Shown: piece by piece, positions 6,329 to 11,894 of the stretch
How positions within the stretch are numbered: the stretch's first letter is position 1
Layout of the letters: each line of letters starts with the position of its first letter
NCBI GenBank assembly: GCA_036380275.1
Contig: DASVFB010000270.1
Location: forward strand, 1 to 11,894
Direction: 5' to 3'
DNA length: 11,894 nt
From: DASVFB01 sp036380275
GTDB taxonomy: Bacteria; Actinomycetota; Thermoleophilia; Gaiellales; Gaiellaceae
Program-made: the position numbers and the translations under genes
The notes under the pieces: model-generated
What the model was told of the DNA's origin: nothing
Seen by the model: the letters and a program-made list of their open reading frames with translations, nothing else
Databases searched by the model: none

Positions 6329-7237
6329 CTAAACGAGCAGCGGCGCGAGCGTGTTGCGCGCGATCAGGAAGCCGCGCTCGACGAGCTCCTGCGTTCCCTC
6401 GAAGCGTCGGTCCTCGTGCTCGACCGAAAGAACGTGGTCGTAGCCGACGGCGTACAGCGCGGCGACGAAGCGAGACCAGTCGACCTCCCCGAGCCCGGGG
6501 ATGCGTGGCACCTGCCAGCCGATGCCGCTCGAAAGCGTGCCGTGACGGTAGAGGCCCTGGCGTCGGACCTCGAGATCCTTCGCGTGTGCGTGGAAGATCC
6601 GCTCGGCGAAGTCGTAGACGGCGCGCTCGTAGTCGATCATCAGCCACACCAGGTGCGACGGGTCGAGGTTGAGCCCGAAGTTCTCGTCCGGGATCACGGA
6701 GAACATCTCGTCCCAGATCGCAGGCGACCACGCGAGGTTCGTGCCGCCCGGCCACTCGTCGTAGCTAAAGATCATCGGACAGTTCTCGATCGCGATCCTC
6801 ACGTCGCGGTCGCCCGCGTACGCGACGAGCTCCGGCCAGATCCGGCGGAAGCGGTCGAGGTTTTCGGGCAGCGGGCGGTCCTTGTCGTTGCCGGCGAACG
6901 TGCCGACGATGCTGACGCCGAGCGTCTGCGCCGCGTCGATCACCTTGCACAGGTGCGCGTTCACCTGCTTGCGGTGCGAGTCGTCCGGATGGAGGTTGTT
7001 GGGGTAGTAGGCGAGCGACGAGATCGCGAGCCCGTGCCGCTCGAGCGTCTCGTGCACGGCGTCGGTGTCGAGCGCGTCGACGTCGATGTGCGTGACGCCC
7101 GCATACCGCCGCGCCTCACCGCCGCTCGACGGCCAGCACGCGACCTCGAGCATCTCGAAGCCGTTCGCGGCAGCCCAGCCGGCGACCTCCTCCAGCGAGA
7201 GGTCCGGGAACGCGGACGTCATCAGTCCGAGGTTCAC
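6329..7237 (-). CDS. Sugar phosphate isomerase/epimerase (xylose-isomerase-like TIM barrel)
   Basis: A 302-residue cytoplasmic TIM-barrel enzyme of the AP_endonuc_2 / D-tagatose 3-epimerase-like superfamily. The expected metal and catalytic residues are present: E151 (RIAIENCP), D192 and H195 (LNLDPSHLVW), H218 and K220 (FHAHAKD), and E273 (LSVEHEDRRFEG). Family members interconvert keto-sugars or act on inositol and keto-glycoside intermediates with a divalent metal. The exact substrate is unknown. GTG 7237 is chosen because GGAGGTGAG (7249-7241) lies just upstream and the product starts MNLGLMTSAF, right at strand 1. An ATG at 7255 would put the Shine-Dalgarno inside the coding region. The GTG overlaps the stop of the preceding 52-residue ORF (GTGA), so translation is probably coupled. 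It is the last gene of the minus-strand operon and appears fully intact between two decayed genes. Confidence 0.9.
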   Translation of the reverse strand: MNLGLMTSAFPDLSLEEVAGWAAANGFEMLEVACWPSSGGEARRYAGVTHIDVDALDTDAVHETLERHGLAISSLAYYPNNLHPDDSHRKQVNAHLCKVIDAAQTLGVSIVGTFAGNDKDRPLPENLDRFRRIWPELVAYAGDRDVRIAIENCPMIFSYDEWPGGTNLAWSPAIWDEMFSVIPDENFGLNLDPSHLVWLMIDYERAVYDFAERIFHAHAKDLEVRRQGLYRHGTLSSGIGWQVPRIPGLGEVDWSRFVAALYAVGYDHVLSVEHEDRRFEGTQELVERGFLIARNTLAPLLV

Positions 7238-7392
7238 AGGCTCACCTCCACGCATCGTCCGTCGCGGTTGGATTCGGCAATCGCCTCGCCGAGGAGTGCG
7301 TTCGAAGGAAGCGGGGCATGCGCGTCGAGCTCAGATATCCGTGCGCGCAGCGACTGCTCGATCGTGAAGTAACGGCGAACGAAGTCCGTCAC
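7234..7392 (-). pseudogene. 52-residue coupled ORF, probable C-terminal remnant of a Gfo/Idh/MocA oxidoreductase
   Basis: The GTG at 7392 overlaps the stop of the SMP-30-like gene (GTGA), and the TGA at 7236-7234 overlaps the start of the isomerase gene (again GTGA), so the ORF is exactly tiled between its neighbours. It starts MTDFVRRYFTIEQSLRARIS and ends with LLGEAIAESNRDGRCVEVSL. The ending resembles the closing helix and strand of Gfo/Idh/MocA proteins, where a final helix of the type 'aiaaSarsGrrVel' follows a 'P-sdA' loop. I infer that a deletion removed the 3' part of SMP-30 and the 5' part of an oxidoreductase gene, leaving this tail. The alternative is a genuine small protein kept to couple translation through the operon. 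No metal site, membrane segment or other domain is visible. Confidence in the frame is fair; confidence in the origin is modest. Confidence 0.45.
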
Positions 7393-7901
7393 GCGTCTGC
7401 CGCCCAGCGCTCCGGGTAGTACAGCGGTGCGCCGCAGAGACCGACGAGGTGGCCGCCGTCCGCGGTGACCGCGCAGCCGTTCGGGAAGTGGGGGAGCCGG
7501 GCGGTGAGGACGTCGAGTGCGCCGTCCGGGCCGAGCCGATACACGCGGCCGTCGTCGGATCCCCAATGCCCGGAGTCGGAGACGAAGAGCGTGCCGTCGG
7601 GCGCGAACGCGGGGTAGTTCGGGAACACGAAGCCGTTGCGCAAGGTCTGCACCGCACCGTTGTCGAGCACACAGAGTGAGCCAGCGCCCTGGCAGCAGAC
7701 GACCACGCGCCCGCGGCCATCCACGGCGAGCCCCAACACGAACCCGGGCGCGCGCGCAGCGACGTGCCACGTCCTGGCTTCGACGTCGACGCGGTAGAGC
7801 TGTCCGTCCTCGCCGCCGGCCCAGAGCACGTGCGCCGCCGGGTCCCACGCGACGCCCTCCGGGTGGTCGAGCTCGTCGACGAGCACCTCAATCGCGGGCA
7901 T
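7389..7901 (-). CDS. SMP-30/gluconolactonase-like protein, C-terminally truncated
   Basis: A 170-residue protein matching the first half of the six-bladed propeller of SMP-30/gluconolactonase/LRE proteins, which are usually about 290-300 residues. Recognisable parts are VDELDHPEGVAWD (8-20, with metal ligand E15), FVFPNYPAFAPDGTLFVSDS (91-110), HWGSDDGRVYRLGPDG (112-127) and HFPNGCAVTADGG (138-150, N141 being the second metal ligand position). The third metal ligand, an aspartate roughly 50 residues further on that also serves as general base, is absent because the frame stops after YYPERWAADA. Intact relatives hydrolyse sugar lactones with a divalent metal; this version should be inactive unless completed by another chain. 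ATG 7901 overlaps the SDR end by 14 bases, so it is coupled to that gene. A weak GGTCGG precedes it. It is probably a 3' deletion product. Confidence 0.75.
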   Translation of the reverse strand: MPAIEVLVDELDHPEGVAWDPAAHVLWAGGEDGQLYRVDVEARTWHVAARAPGFVLGLAVDGRGRVVVCCQGAGSLCVLDNGAVQTLRNGFVFPNYPAFAPDGTLFVSDSGHWGSDDGRVYRLGPDGALDVLTARLPHFPNGCAVTADGGHLVGLCGAPLYYPERWAADA

Positions 7902-8637
7902 GTCCGACCGCCCCGTTGATCGTCAGTCCGCCGTCGACGACGAGCTCCTGCCCCGTGACGTACCGTGCCGCGTCGGATGCGAGGAAGAGGATCGTGTCCG
8001 CAACCTCGTCCGCCGCCGCGATCCGGCGCATGGGGATGCGCTCCTCGTAAGCGCGGCGAACCTTTGCCGTGTAGGCGCGTGCGTTCAGCGGCGTGTCGAT
8101 CGCGCCCGGGGCGACCGCGTTCACCGTGATGCCGCGCGGTGCGAGCTCGAGCGCGAGCGTCTTCGTCAGCGCCTCGATCGCGCCTTTCGCCGCGGCGTAC
8201 GCGCCGAGCTCCGGGACGGCGAGAATGCGCGCGGCGGACGTGACGTTGACGATGCGGCCGCCGCCGGCTTCGAGCATGCGGATCGCCGCAGCGCGGCAGC
8301 CGTAGAAGTAGCCGTGGAGGTTCGCGCGCAGCAGTCCGTGCCAGTCATCGTCCGTCATCTCGACGACCGGCTTCACGAACAGGCGCGCGGCGTTGTTGAC
8401 CCAGACGTCGATGCCTCCCCACTCCGCCGTGACGCGTTGGGCGAGCGACTCGAGCTGCTCGGGATCGCCGGTGTCGCCAGCGACGAAGATCCCTTCGCCC
8501 GGACCGCCGCCGTCGAGCGAGATGCCCGCCACCCGCGACCCGGCCTCCGCGAACGCGCGTGCGACCGCCTTGCCGATCCCGCTCGAAGCGCCTGTGACGA
8601 CGACCCGGCGCCCGGCCAGCTCGAACGGTCCAGGCAT
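7888..8637 (-). CDS. SDR-family NAD(P)-dependent dehydrogenase (glucose/ribitol-dehydrogenase-like)
   Basis: A 249-residue classical short-chain dehydrogenase, normal length and complete. The cofactor motif TGASSGIG is at 15-22, NNAA at 81-84, the structural Asn at N106 (LLRANLHGY), the catalytic Ser at S134 (IVNVTSAAR), and the YxxxK pair at Y147/K151 (GAYAAAKGA). PGAIDTPLNA (177-186) and the C-terminal ELVVDGGLTING (231-242) are typical of the FabG/sugar dehydrogenase branch. It probably oxidises a sugar or polyol hydroxyl, and placement beside a lactonase-like gene suggests aldose to lactone oxidation. It is first in the minus-strand operon. ATG 8637 starts at the family's usual N-terminus and has no Shine-Dalgarno. 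A TACAGT hexamer ends seven bases before it, which suggests a leaderless transcript. The open frame continues far upstream antisense to the next gene, but that extension is not coding. Confidence 0.92.
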   Translation of the reverse strand: MPGPFELAGRRVVVTGASSGIGKAVARAFAEAGSRVAGISLDGGGPGEGIFVAGDTGDPEQLESLAQRVTAEWGGIDVWVNNAARLFVKPVVEMTDDDWHGLLRANLHGYFYGCRAAAIRMLEAGGGRIVNVTSAARILAVPELGAYAAAKGAIEALTKTLALELAPRGITVNAVAPGAIDTPLNARAYTAKVRRAYEERIPMRRIAAADEVADTILFLASDAARYVTGQELVVDGGLTINGAVGHARD

Positions 8638-8643
8638 GCGGCG

Positions 8644-8672
8644 ACTGTATAGCTGTCCAGACCACCTCGCAA
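8644..8672 (-). promoter_or_regulatory. Candidate leaderless promoter of the SDR operon
   Basis: On the minus strand TTGCGA (8672-8667) and TACAGT (8649-8644) are separated by 17 bases. The ATG at 8637 begins seven bases after the -10, the usual place of the transcription start. No Shine-Dalgarno is present. The operator-like TGTCCAGACC lies in the spacer. Confidence 0.45.
8654..8663. promoter_or_regulatory. Third copy of the operator-like motif, between divergent genes
   Basis: TGTCCAGACC matches eight of ten bases of the palindrome at 1440-1449. It lies in the 48-base gap between the SDR operon and the MetE-like gene, inside the spacer of the minus-strand promoter and around the expected -35 of the plus-strand one, so a bound repressor would shut both. 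Confidence 0.33.
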
Positions 8673-8673
8673 T

Positions 8674-8679
8674 TAGACT
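8674..8679 (+). promoter_or_regulatory. -10 element of a candidate leaderless promoter for the MetE-like gene
   Basis: TAGACT fits TANNNT and ends six bases before the ATG at 8686. There is no Shine-Dalgarno in front of that ATG. No good -35 is visible; the expected position falls on the operator-like motif. Confidence 0.35.
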
Positions 8680-8685
8680 CGCGCG

Positions 8686-9711
8686 ATGCCGCACGAGCCG
8701 ATTCGGACGACCGTGATCGGCAGCTACCCGTTCCCCGGCTGGCTCGAGCTGTTCGGACAACATGCGAACGAAACCGGGACCGATGATCGCGAGGAAGCGG
8801 TTCGCGACGCGGTCACCGCGGCGATCGCGGACCAGGTGCGCGCGGGTCTCGGCGTGATCACCGACGGCGAGCAGACGCGCTTCGACTTCAACCTCTCCTT
8901 CTACTCCTTCCTCGACGGGCTCGAGCCCGAGAAGCAGCGGCGCCGGCTCGGCCCGCCGGCGCACGATCAGCGTCCCCGCTATTGCATCGTCGGCCAACTG
9001 CGCGCACCGCGCGGTCTCGGCGCGGTCGAGGAATTCGAGCGGTTGCGCGAGCTTGCCGCCGCCGGTCCGATGCTGAAGGCATCTGTACCCGGTCCGTACA
9101 CCCTCGCCGGGCGGATCGAGCCGAGCGCCGACTACCCCGACCGCTACGCCGTGACCGAGGCGCTCGTCCCGATCGTGCGCGACGAGCTCGTGCGTCTCGT
9201 CGCCGCGGGCTGCGCATTCGTAACCGTCGACGAGCCCTCGATGAGCTGCTATGCCTGGAGGGAGGACGTCGCCCGGCTCGTCGACGTCTTCAACCGCACC
9301 GTCCAGCCCATCGTCGGCAGGACGTACATCGGCGCGCACCTCTGCTTCGGCAACTTCAAGGCGCGGGCGGTTGCGCCGCGGCGGTACGCGCCGATGTTCC
9401 CGGCGTTCTTGCGGCTCGCCGTCGACGAGCTCCACCTGGAGATGGCGAGCCGCGAGTTCTCCGAGCTCGAGCTGATCCAGGAGATCGGCCGCGAGAAGGA
9501 CGTCGGCGTCGGCGTGGTCGACGTCAAGAACTCGTACGTCGAGTCGGCGGACGACGTTGCCGAACGCATCCGCGCCTGTCTGCGCTTCGTCGCACCCGAG
9601 CGGCTGTCGGTGTCGCCGGACTGCGGGTTGTCGCAGACGGCACGCTGGGCGGCGCGCGGAAAGCTGACGGCGCTGGTCGACGGCGCGCGTCGCGTGCGCG
9701 AGTCGCTCTAG
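8686..9711 (+). CDS. MetE C-terminal-type (cobalamin-independent methionine synthase-like) zinc methyltransferase
   Basis: A 341-residue TIM-barrel protein corresponding only to the catalytic C-terminal half of MetE; full MetE is about 750 residues. The opening RTTVIGSYPFPGWL (7-20) and GLGVITDGEQTRFDF (54-68) are typical. Zinc ligands are all in place: H218 and C220 (GAHLCFGNF), E252 (LHLEMAS) and C313 (VSPDCGLSQT). VDEPS (181-185) and SVPGPYTLAG (133-142) line the pocket. Stand-alone members transfer a methyl group to a thiol such as homocysteine, but lack the N-terminal half that helps bind folate, so the methyl donor (corrinoid protein, methylated thiol or other) is open. It starts a unit divergent from the SDR operon, has no Shine-Dalgarno, and its ATG lies six bases after TAGACT, which suggests a leaderless mRNA. 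Its stop shares CTAG (9708-9711) with the convergent hydrolase gene. Its link to sugar catabolism is unproven. Confidence 0.88.
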   Translation: MPHEPIRTTVIGSYPFPGWLELFGQHANETGTDDREEAVRDAVTAAIADQVRAGLGVITDGEQTRFDFNLSFYSFLDGLEPEKQRRRLGPPAHDQRPRYCIVGQLRAPRGLGAVEEFERLRELAAAGPMLKASVPGPYTLAGRIEPSADYPDRYAVTEALVPIVRDELVRLVAAGCAFVTVDEPSMSCYAWREDVARLVDVFNRTVQPIVGRTYIGAHLCFGNFKARAVAPRRYAPMFPAFLRLAVDELHLEMASREFSELELIQEIGREKDVGVGVVDVKNSYVESADDVAERIRACLRFVAPERLSVSPDCGLSQTARWAARGKLTALVDGARRVRESL

Positions 9712-10598
9712 CGTGGCTCAAATGCGAACGCCCGTGCAGGATTCGCGACGAAGATCTGCTCGGAGAGGTCGTTACCGAGCTCGCGTTCGAGCCGGGGCTT
9801 GAACCTCGCGAAGACGTAGTCGAGCCCGGGCCCGCCGCCGTAAGCCCGCATCATCGACGCACGGCCGGTGTCACCGCCGACGAGCAGTTGCGACGAGTGC
9901 CCGCGCTCTGCGAGATCCGCGATCAGGCGCAGGATCGTCGAGTCCGGCCAGTACTTGGTGCGTCCGGGACCGTCGAGCTGGAGCCACGCACCGGCCGCGG
10001 CCGTCTCGGCGTGCTCGCCCGCGTCCGGGTTCCGGTCGAGGTGCGCGAGAACTACCGAGCCCGGCTCGACGCCGTGCTCGAGCAGGCGCTCGACGATCGC
10101 GAGCCCCATCGTGCCGTGTTCGGTGTGGATGCACACCGGCGCTCCGGTGGCCGTGTGTGCCGCTGCCGCGGCCGCGAGCACGTTCTCCTCGAACGGCGTC
10201 AGCCGGTGGTAGCCCGCTCCGGCCTTGACCATTCCGCAACGGGCGTGCAGGTCGGCGACGAACAGATCCGCGAGTGCATCGACGGGCTCTGAGCGGTACG
10301 GGCTGTCCGCCGCGTAGTGCACGTCGCGATGGAGGCCGGTCGCCGCGACGATGTGCAGCCCCGTGGCACGCGCGACGGCGGTGAGCCCGTCGAGGTCGCG
10401 CCCGACGCCGAGTGGAGTCCAGTCCACGAGCGCGCGCCCGCTCGCGTCGACGAGCGTGCGGGCTTCTGCAATCGCCTTGTCGACGTCCGTGAAGTCGTCG
10501 CCCGGCTGGGCGGGTGTGGCGAGAAACAGGTGCTCATGCGCGTCGCACGCGCCGAGCTCGCTCGGCGCGATGTCCCCAAGGACCGTCCGGACGATCAC
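9708..10598 (-). CDS. Phosphotriesterase-family metal-dependent hydrolase (possible lactonase)
   Basis: A 296-residue amidohydrolase-superfamily TIM barrel. All six binuclear metal ligands of the PTE family are visible: H21 and H23 (CDAHEHLF), the carboxylatable K125 (GMVKAGAGYHRLTPFEENV), H158 (VCIHTEHG), H186 (LAHLDRNPD) and D243 (VGGDTGRA). Despite the name, many COG1735 members hydrolyse lactones, including sugar and phospho-sugar lactones, rather than phosphotriesters. In this locus a lactonase role is plausible, especially as the SMP-30 gene is truncated. The frame is open 82 codons further upstream, but the conserved domain begins at once after GTG 10598 (MIVRTVLGDI). That GTG has no Shine-Dalgarno and follows TACGAT (10610-10605) by six bases, matching two other probable leaderless starts here. 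The gene is convergent with the MetE-like gene, and their stop codons overlap. Confidence 0.88.
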   Translation of the reverse strand: MIVRTVLGDIAPSELGACDAHEHLFLATPAQPGDDFTDVDKAIAEARTLVDASGRALVDWTPLGVGRDLDGLTAVARATGLHIVAATGLHRDVHYAADSPYRSEPVDALADLFVADLHARCGMVKAGAGYHRLTPFEENVLAAAAAAHTATGAPVCIHTEHGTMGLAIVERLLEHGVEPGSVVLAHLDRNPDAGEHAETAAAGAWLQLDGPGRTKYWPDSTILRLIADLAERGHSSQLLVGGDTGRASMMRAYGGGPGLDYVFARFKPRLERELGNDLSEQIFVANPARAFAFEPR

Positions 10599-10604
10599 GC
10601 GCCG

Positions 10605-10610
10605 ATCGTA
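10605..10610 (-). promoter_or_regulatory. -10 element of a candidate leaderless promoter for the PTE-family gene
   Basis: TACGAT on the minus strand fits TANNNT and ends six bases before GTG 10598. TTGCAC at 10631-10626 is a possible -35, but with a short 15-base spacer. The rest of the gap to 10741 holds no second palindrome like TGTCTAGACA. Confidence 0.33.
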
Positions 10611-10741
10611 GTGCCACTCCGGCTCGTGCAATCGGGCTTCGGCGAGCCATATTCGGTTCTCCCCGAAGGTTGCGCTCCCGCGCTTAGACTCGCCGCACCG
10701 TCGGTCGCAGTGGCAGCGCCGAGAAACCGAGAGGAGAAGAA

Positions 10742-11014
10742 ATGTTCCTGGCAACGTCGAAGGTCGAGGATTTCGACCGCTGGTGGAGTGTGTTCTCGAC
10801 CACGAGCCTCGAGAAGCGTAAGCAGCACGGCTCCAAGGGTTCACAGGTCTTTCACGATCCCAATGAGGAGGGCCGGGTCTGGGTGCTCTTCGACTGGGAC
10901 GCGGAGGGCTGGCAGAACTTCATCTCCGACCCCGAGGTACCGGCCATCCTTCAACAAGCCGGGCACGCAAGCAGGCCACAGGTTGCGGAGCCCGCCAGCC
11001 AGCTCGACGGCTAG
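10742..11014 (+). CDS. Small dimeric alpha/beta-barrel-like protein (ABM/DUF-type), function unknown
   Basis: A 90-residue cytoplasmic protein with no signal peptide or membrane segment. The pattern is strand MFLATSKVEDFDRWWSVFST (1-20), a charged loop EKRKQHGSKGSQVFHDP (24-40), strand RVWVLFDWDAEGWQNF (45-60), then SDPEVPAILQQAGH (62-75) and a loose tail. This matches small ferredoxin-like (dimeric alpha-beta barrel, ABM-like) proteins common in high-GC actinobacteria, often described as cyclase- or monooxygenase-like, without a proven reaction. GAGGAGA (10731-10737) four bases before the ATG supports the start. TTAGACT at 10684-10690 might be a -10, but no convincing -35 accompanies it. It precedes an SDR gene on the same strand by 29 bases and is probably co-transcribed with it. 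Any connection with the transporter cluster is unclear. Confidence 0.82.
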   Translation: MFLATSKVEDFDRWWSVFSTTSLEKRKQHGSKGSQVFHDPNEEGRVWVLFDWDAEGWQNFISDPEVPAILQQAGHASRPQVAEPASQLDG

Positions 11015-11043
11015 CTCGTCCGCGGTGGAAGACCGAGGTTGTT

Positions 11044-11894
11044 GTGAGCGAGGCGGTGGGAGTGGGGCTGGTTGCGGGGGCGACGCGCGGCGCCGGTCGT
11101 GCGGTCGCGGTCGAGCTTGCCCGTGCGGGCTTTTACGTTTACGCGACCGGTCGCAGTAGTCGCACGGCCGGGCCCTCTGAGATTGGCAGGCCCGAGACGA
11201 TCGAGGAGACGGGGGACCTGATGGCGGCGGCGGGTGGCGTGGGGTCGGCGCTGGTGGTCGATCACGAGGAGCCCGCCTCGGTTGCCGAGCTCGTCGCGGC
11301 GATCGAGGGCGAGCGGGGGCGGCTCGACGTGCTCGTGAACGACATCTTCGGTGGCGACAGGTACATGGAGTGGGACAAGCCGCTCTGGGAGCATGACTGG
11401 GCGGGCGGGCTGCGGATGCTGCAGATGGGCGTGCACACGCACTTGATCACCTGTCGTGCCGCGATCCCGCTCCTGTTGCGCACCGCCGATGCCCTCGGCA
11501 CGCGCGGCCTGGTCGTGGAGATGACGGACGGCACCGCGCAGGCGAACGCCGAGTTCCGGCGGAATGTCGGCTTCTACTACGACCTAGTCAAGGCCAACGT
11601 CGAGCGGATCGTCAAGGGCCTGAGCGCGGAGCTGGAGGACCGTCCCGTGACGGCGGTCGGCGTGACTCCCGGCTGGCTGCGCTCGGAGAAGATGCTGGAG
11701 AACTTCGGCGTCAGCGAGGCGAACTGGCGCGATGCCGTGAAAGAGCGTCCCGGCTTCGGGATCTCCGAGTCGCCGACCTATGTGGCCAGAGGCGTTGCCG
11801 CACTCGCCAGCGCGGCAGACGCCGAGCGATGGGCAGGCACGATCGTCAGCGCTCGCCAGCTCGCCGACGCCTACGGCGTCACAGACACCGACGG
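11044..11894 (+). CDS. SDR-family oxidoreductase, DHRS1-like, runs off right edge
   Basis: From GTG 11044 an open frame of 283 codons continues to the window end without a stop. The cofactor loop is AGATRGAGRAV (11-21). A long insertion after TGRSSR (36-40) contains IGRPETIEETGDLMAAAGG (47-65). VNDIFGG (98-104) replaces the usual NNAG. The catalytic pair is Y179/K183 (YYDLVK), and VTPGWLRSEKMLENFGVSE (207-225) follows. The place of the classical catalytic Ser reads EMTDGTAQ (159-166), so Thr161 or Thr164 may substitute. This insertion and the TPGWLRSE motif are typical of a DHRS1-like SDR group rather than of the sugar SDR at 8637. GAGG at 11035-11038, five bases upstream, supports the GTG. 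An in-frame ATG at 11221 would delete the cofactor loop. The substrate is unknown, and the protein is nearly complete judging by family length. Confidence 0.87.
   Translation, partial: MSEAVGVGLVAGATRGAGRAVAVELARAGFYVYATGRSSRTAGPSEIGRPETIEETGDLMAAAGGVGSALVVDHEEPASVAELVAAIEGERGRLDVLVNDIFGGDRYMEWDKPLWEHDWAGGLRMLQMGVHTHLITCRAAIPLLLRTADALGTRGLVVEMTDGTAQANAEFRRNVGFYYDLVKANVERIVKGLSAELEDRPVTAVGVTPGWLRSEKMLENFGVSEANWRDAVKERPGFGISESPTYVARGVAALASAADAERWAGTIVSARQLADAYGVTDTD

Noticed and set aside
6416..7372. 318-codon plus-strand open frame opposite the isomerase gene
   Set aside because: The isomerase on the other strand has all its active-site motifs; this frame is Arg/Val/Asp-rich without any domain.
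7389..7392. A simple frameshift joining the SMP-30 gene to the following 52 codons into one protein
   Set aside because: The 52 codons do not look like SMP-30 propeller sequence and would not supply the missing 120-130 residues, so a single frameshift would not restore the gene.
8638..9435. Upstream extension of the SDR open frame to 9435
   Set aside because: It is antisense to the MetE-like gene. The SDR family N-terminus starts right at 8637, and a promoter with correct spacing sits just before it.
10599..10844. Upstream extension of the PTE-family frame to 10844
   Set aside because: It overlaps the start of the well-supported small gene at 10742 and shows no conserved sequence. The hydrolase domain begins at GTG 10598.

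Overview
The window is GC-rich, densely coded DNA with GTG and ATG starts, stop/start overlaps and actinobacterial-looking protein families. I infer an actinobacterium, possibly of the Thermoleophilia. This rests on composition and family feel only, since no ribosomal or other taxonomic marker is present. The content is an accessory carbohydrate-uptake and catabolism locus. No rRNA, tRNA, CRISPR array, insertion sequence or phage gene was seen.

Layout. (1) Positions 1-596, minus strand: the N-terminal part of a Gfo/Idh/MocA oxidoreductase that leaves the window. It is divergent from (2) a plus-strand block at 622-6082: a SIS-domain protein, then a complete ribose/xylose-type ABC importer (secreted binding protein, double ATPase, two permeases). 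The last three importer genes are joined by 4-base stop/start overlaps. A strong hairpin separates the binding protein from the ATPase, and the ATPase start codon may lie in its loop. (3) Positions 6090 to about 6320 hold the shredded remains of a zinc-type (MDR) dehydrogenase that was once the next gene of that operon. (4) A minus-strand operon (8637 down to 6329) encodes an SDR dehydrogenase, a C-terminally truncated SMP-30 lactonase-like protein, a 52-residue coupled ORF that looks like a Gfo/Idh C-terminus, and an intact TIM-barrel sugar isomerase/epimerase. (5) Divergent from it is a stand-alone MetE C-terminal-type methyltransferase (8686-9711), whose stop codon shares the tetranucleotide CTAG with the stop of (6) a convergent phosphotriesterase-family hydrolase (10598-9708). 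(7) A small plus-strand alpha/beta-barrel-like protein and an SDR that runs off the right edge finish the window.

How it may work (inference): an unknown sugar or polyol is bound outside the cell and imported. It is then oxidised by the SDR and Gfo/Idh enzymes, isomerised by the TIM-barrel enzyme, and any lactone is opened by a lactonase. The SMP-30 gene appears broken, so the phosphotriesterase-family enzyme, which keeps all metal ligands, could fill that role. The MetE-like enzyme hints at a methylated substrate or at methyl recycling, but nothing in the sequence proves it.

Regulation: the 10-base palindrome TGTCTAGACA lies upstream of the binding-protein gene. Partial copies lie in two divergent intergenic regions, which suggests one regulator, plausibly GntR/HutC-type. 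Three genes (starts at 8637 minus, 8686 plus, 10598 minus) lack a Shine-Dalgarno sequence and carry a TANNNT hexamer exactly six bases before the start codon, as expected for leaderless mRNAs. The clearest signs of change are the dehydrogenase relic and the truncated lactonase, both next to the junction of the two operons.
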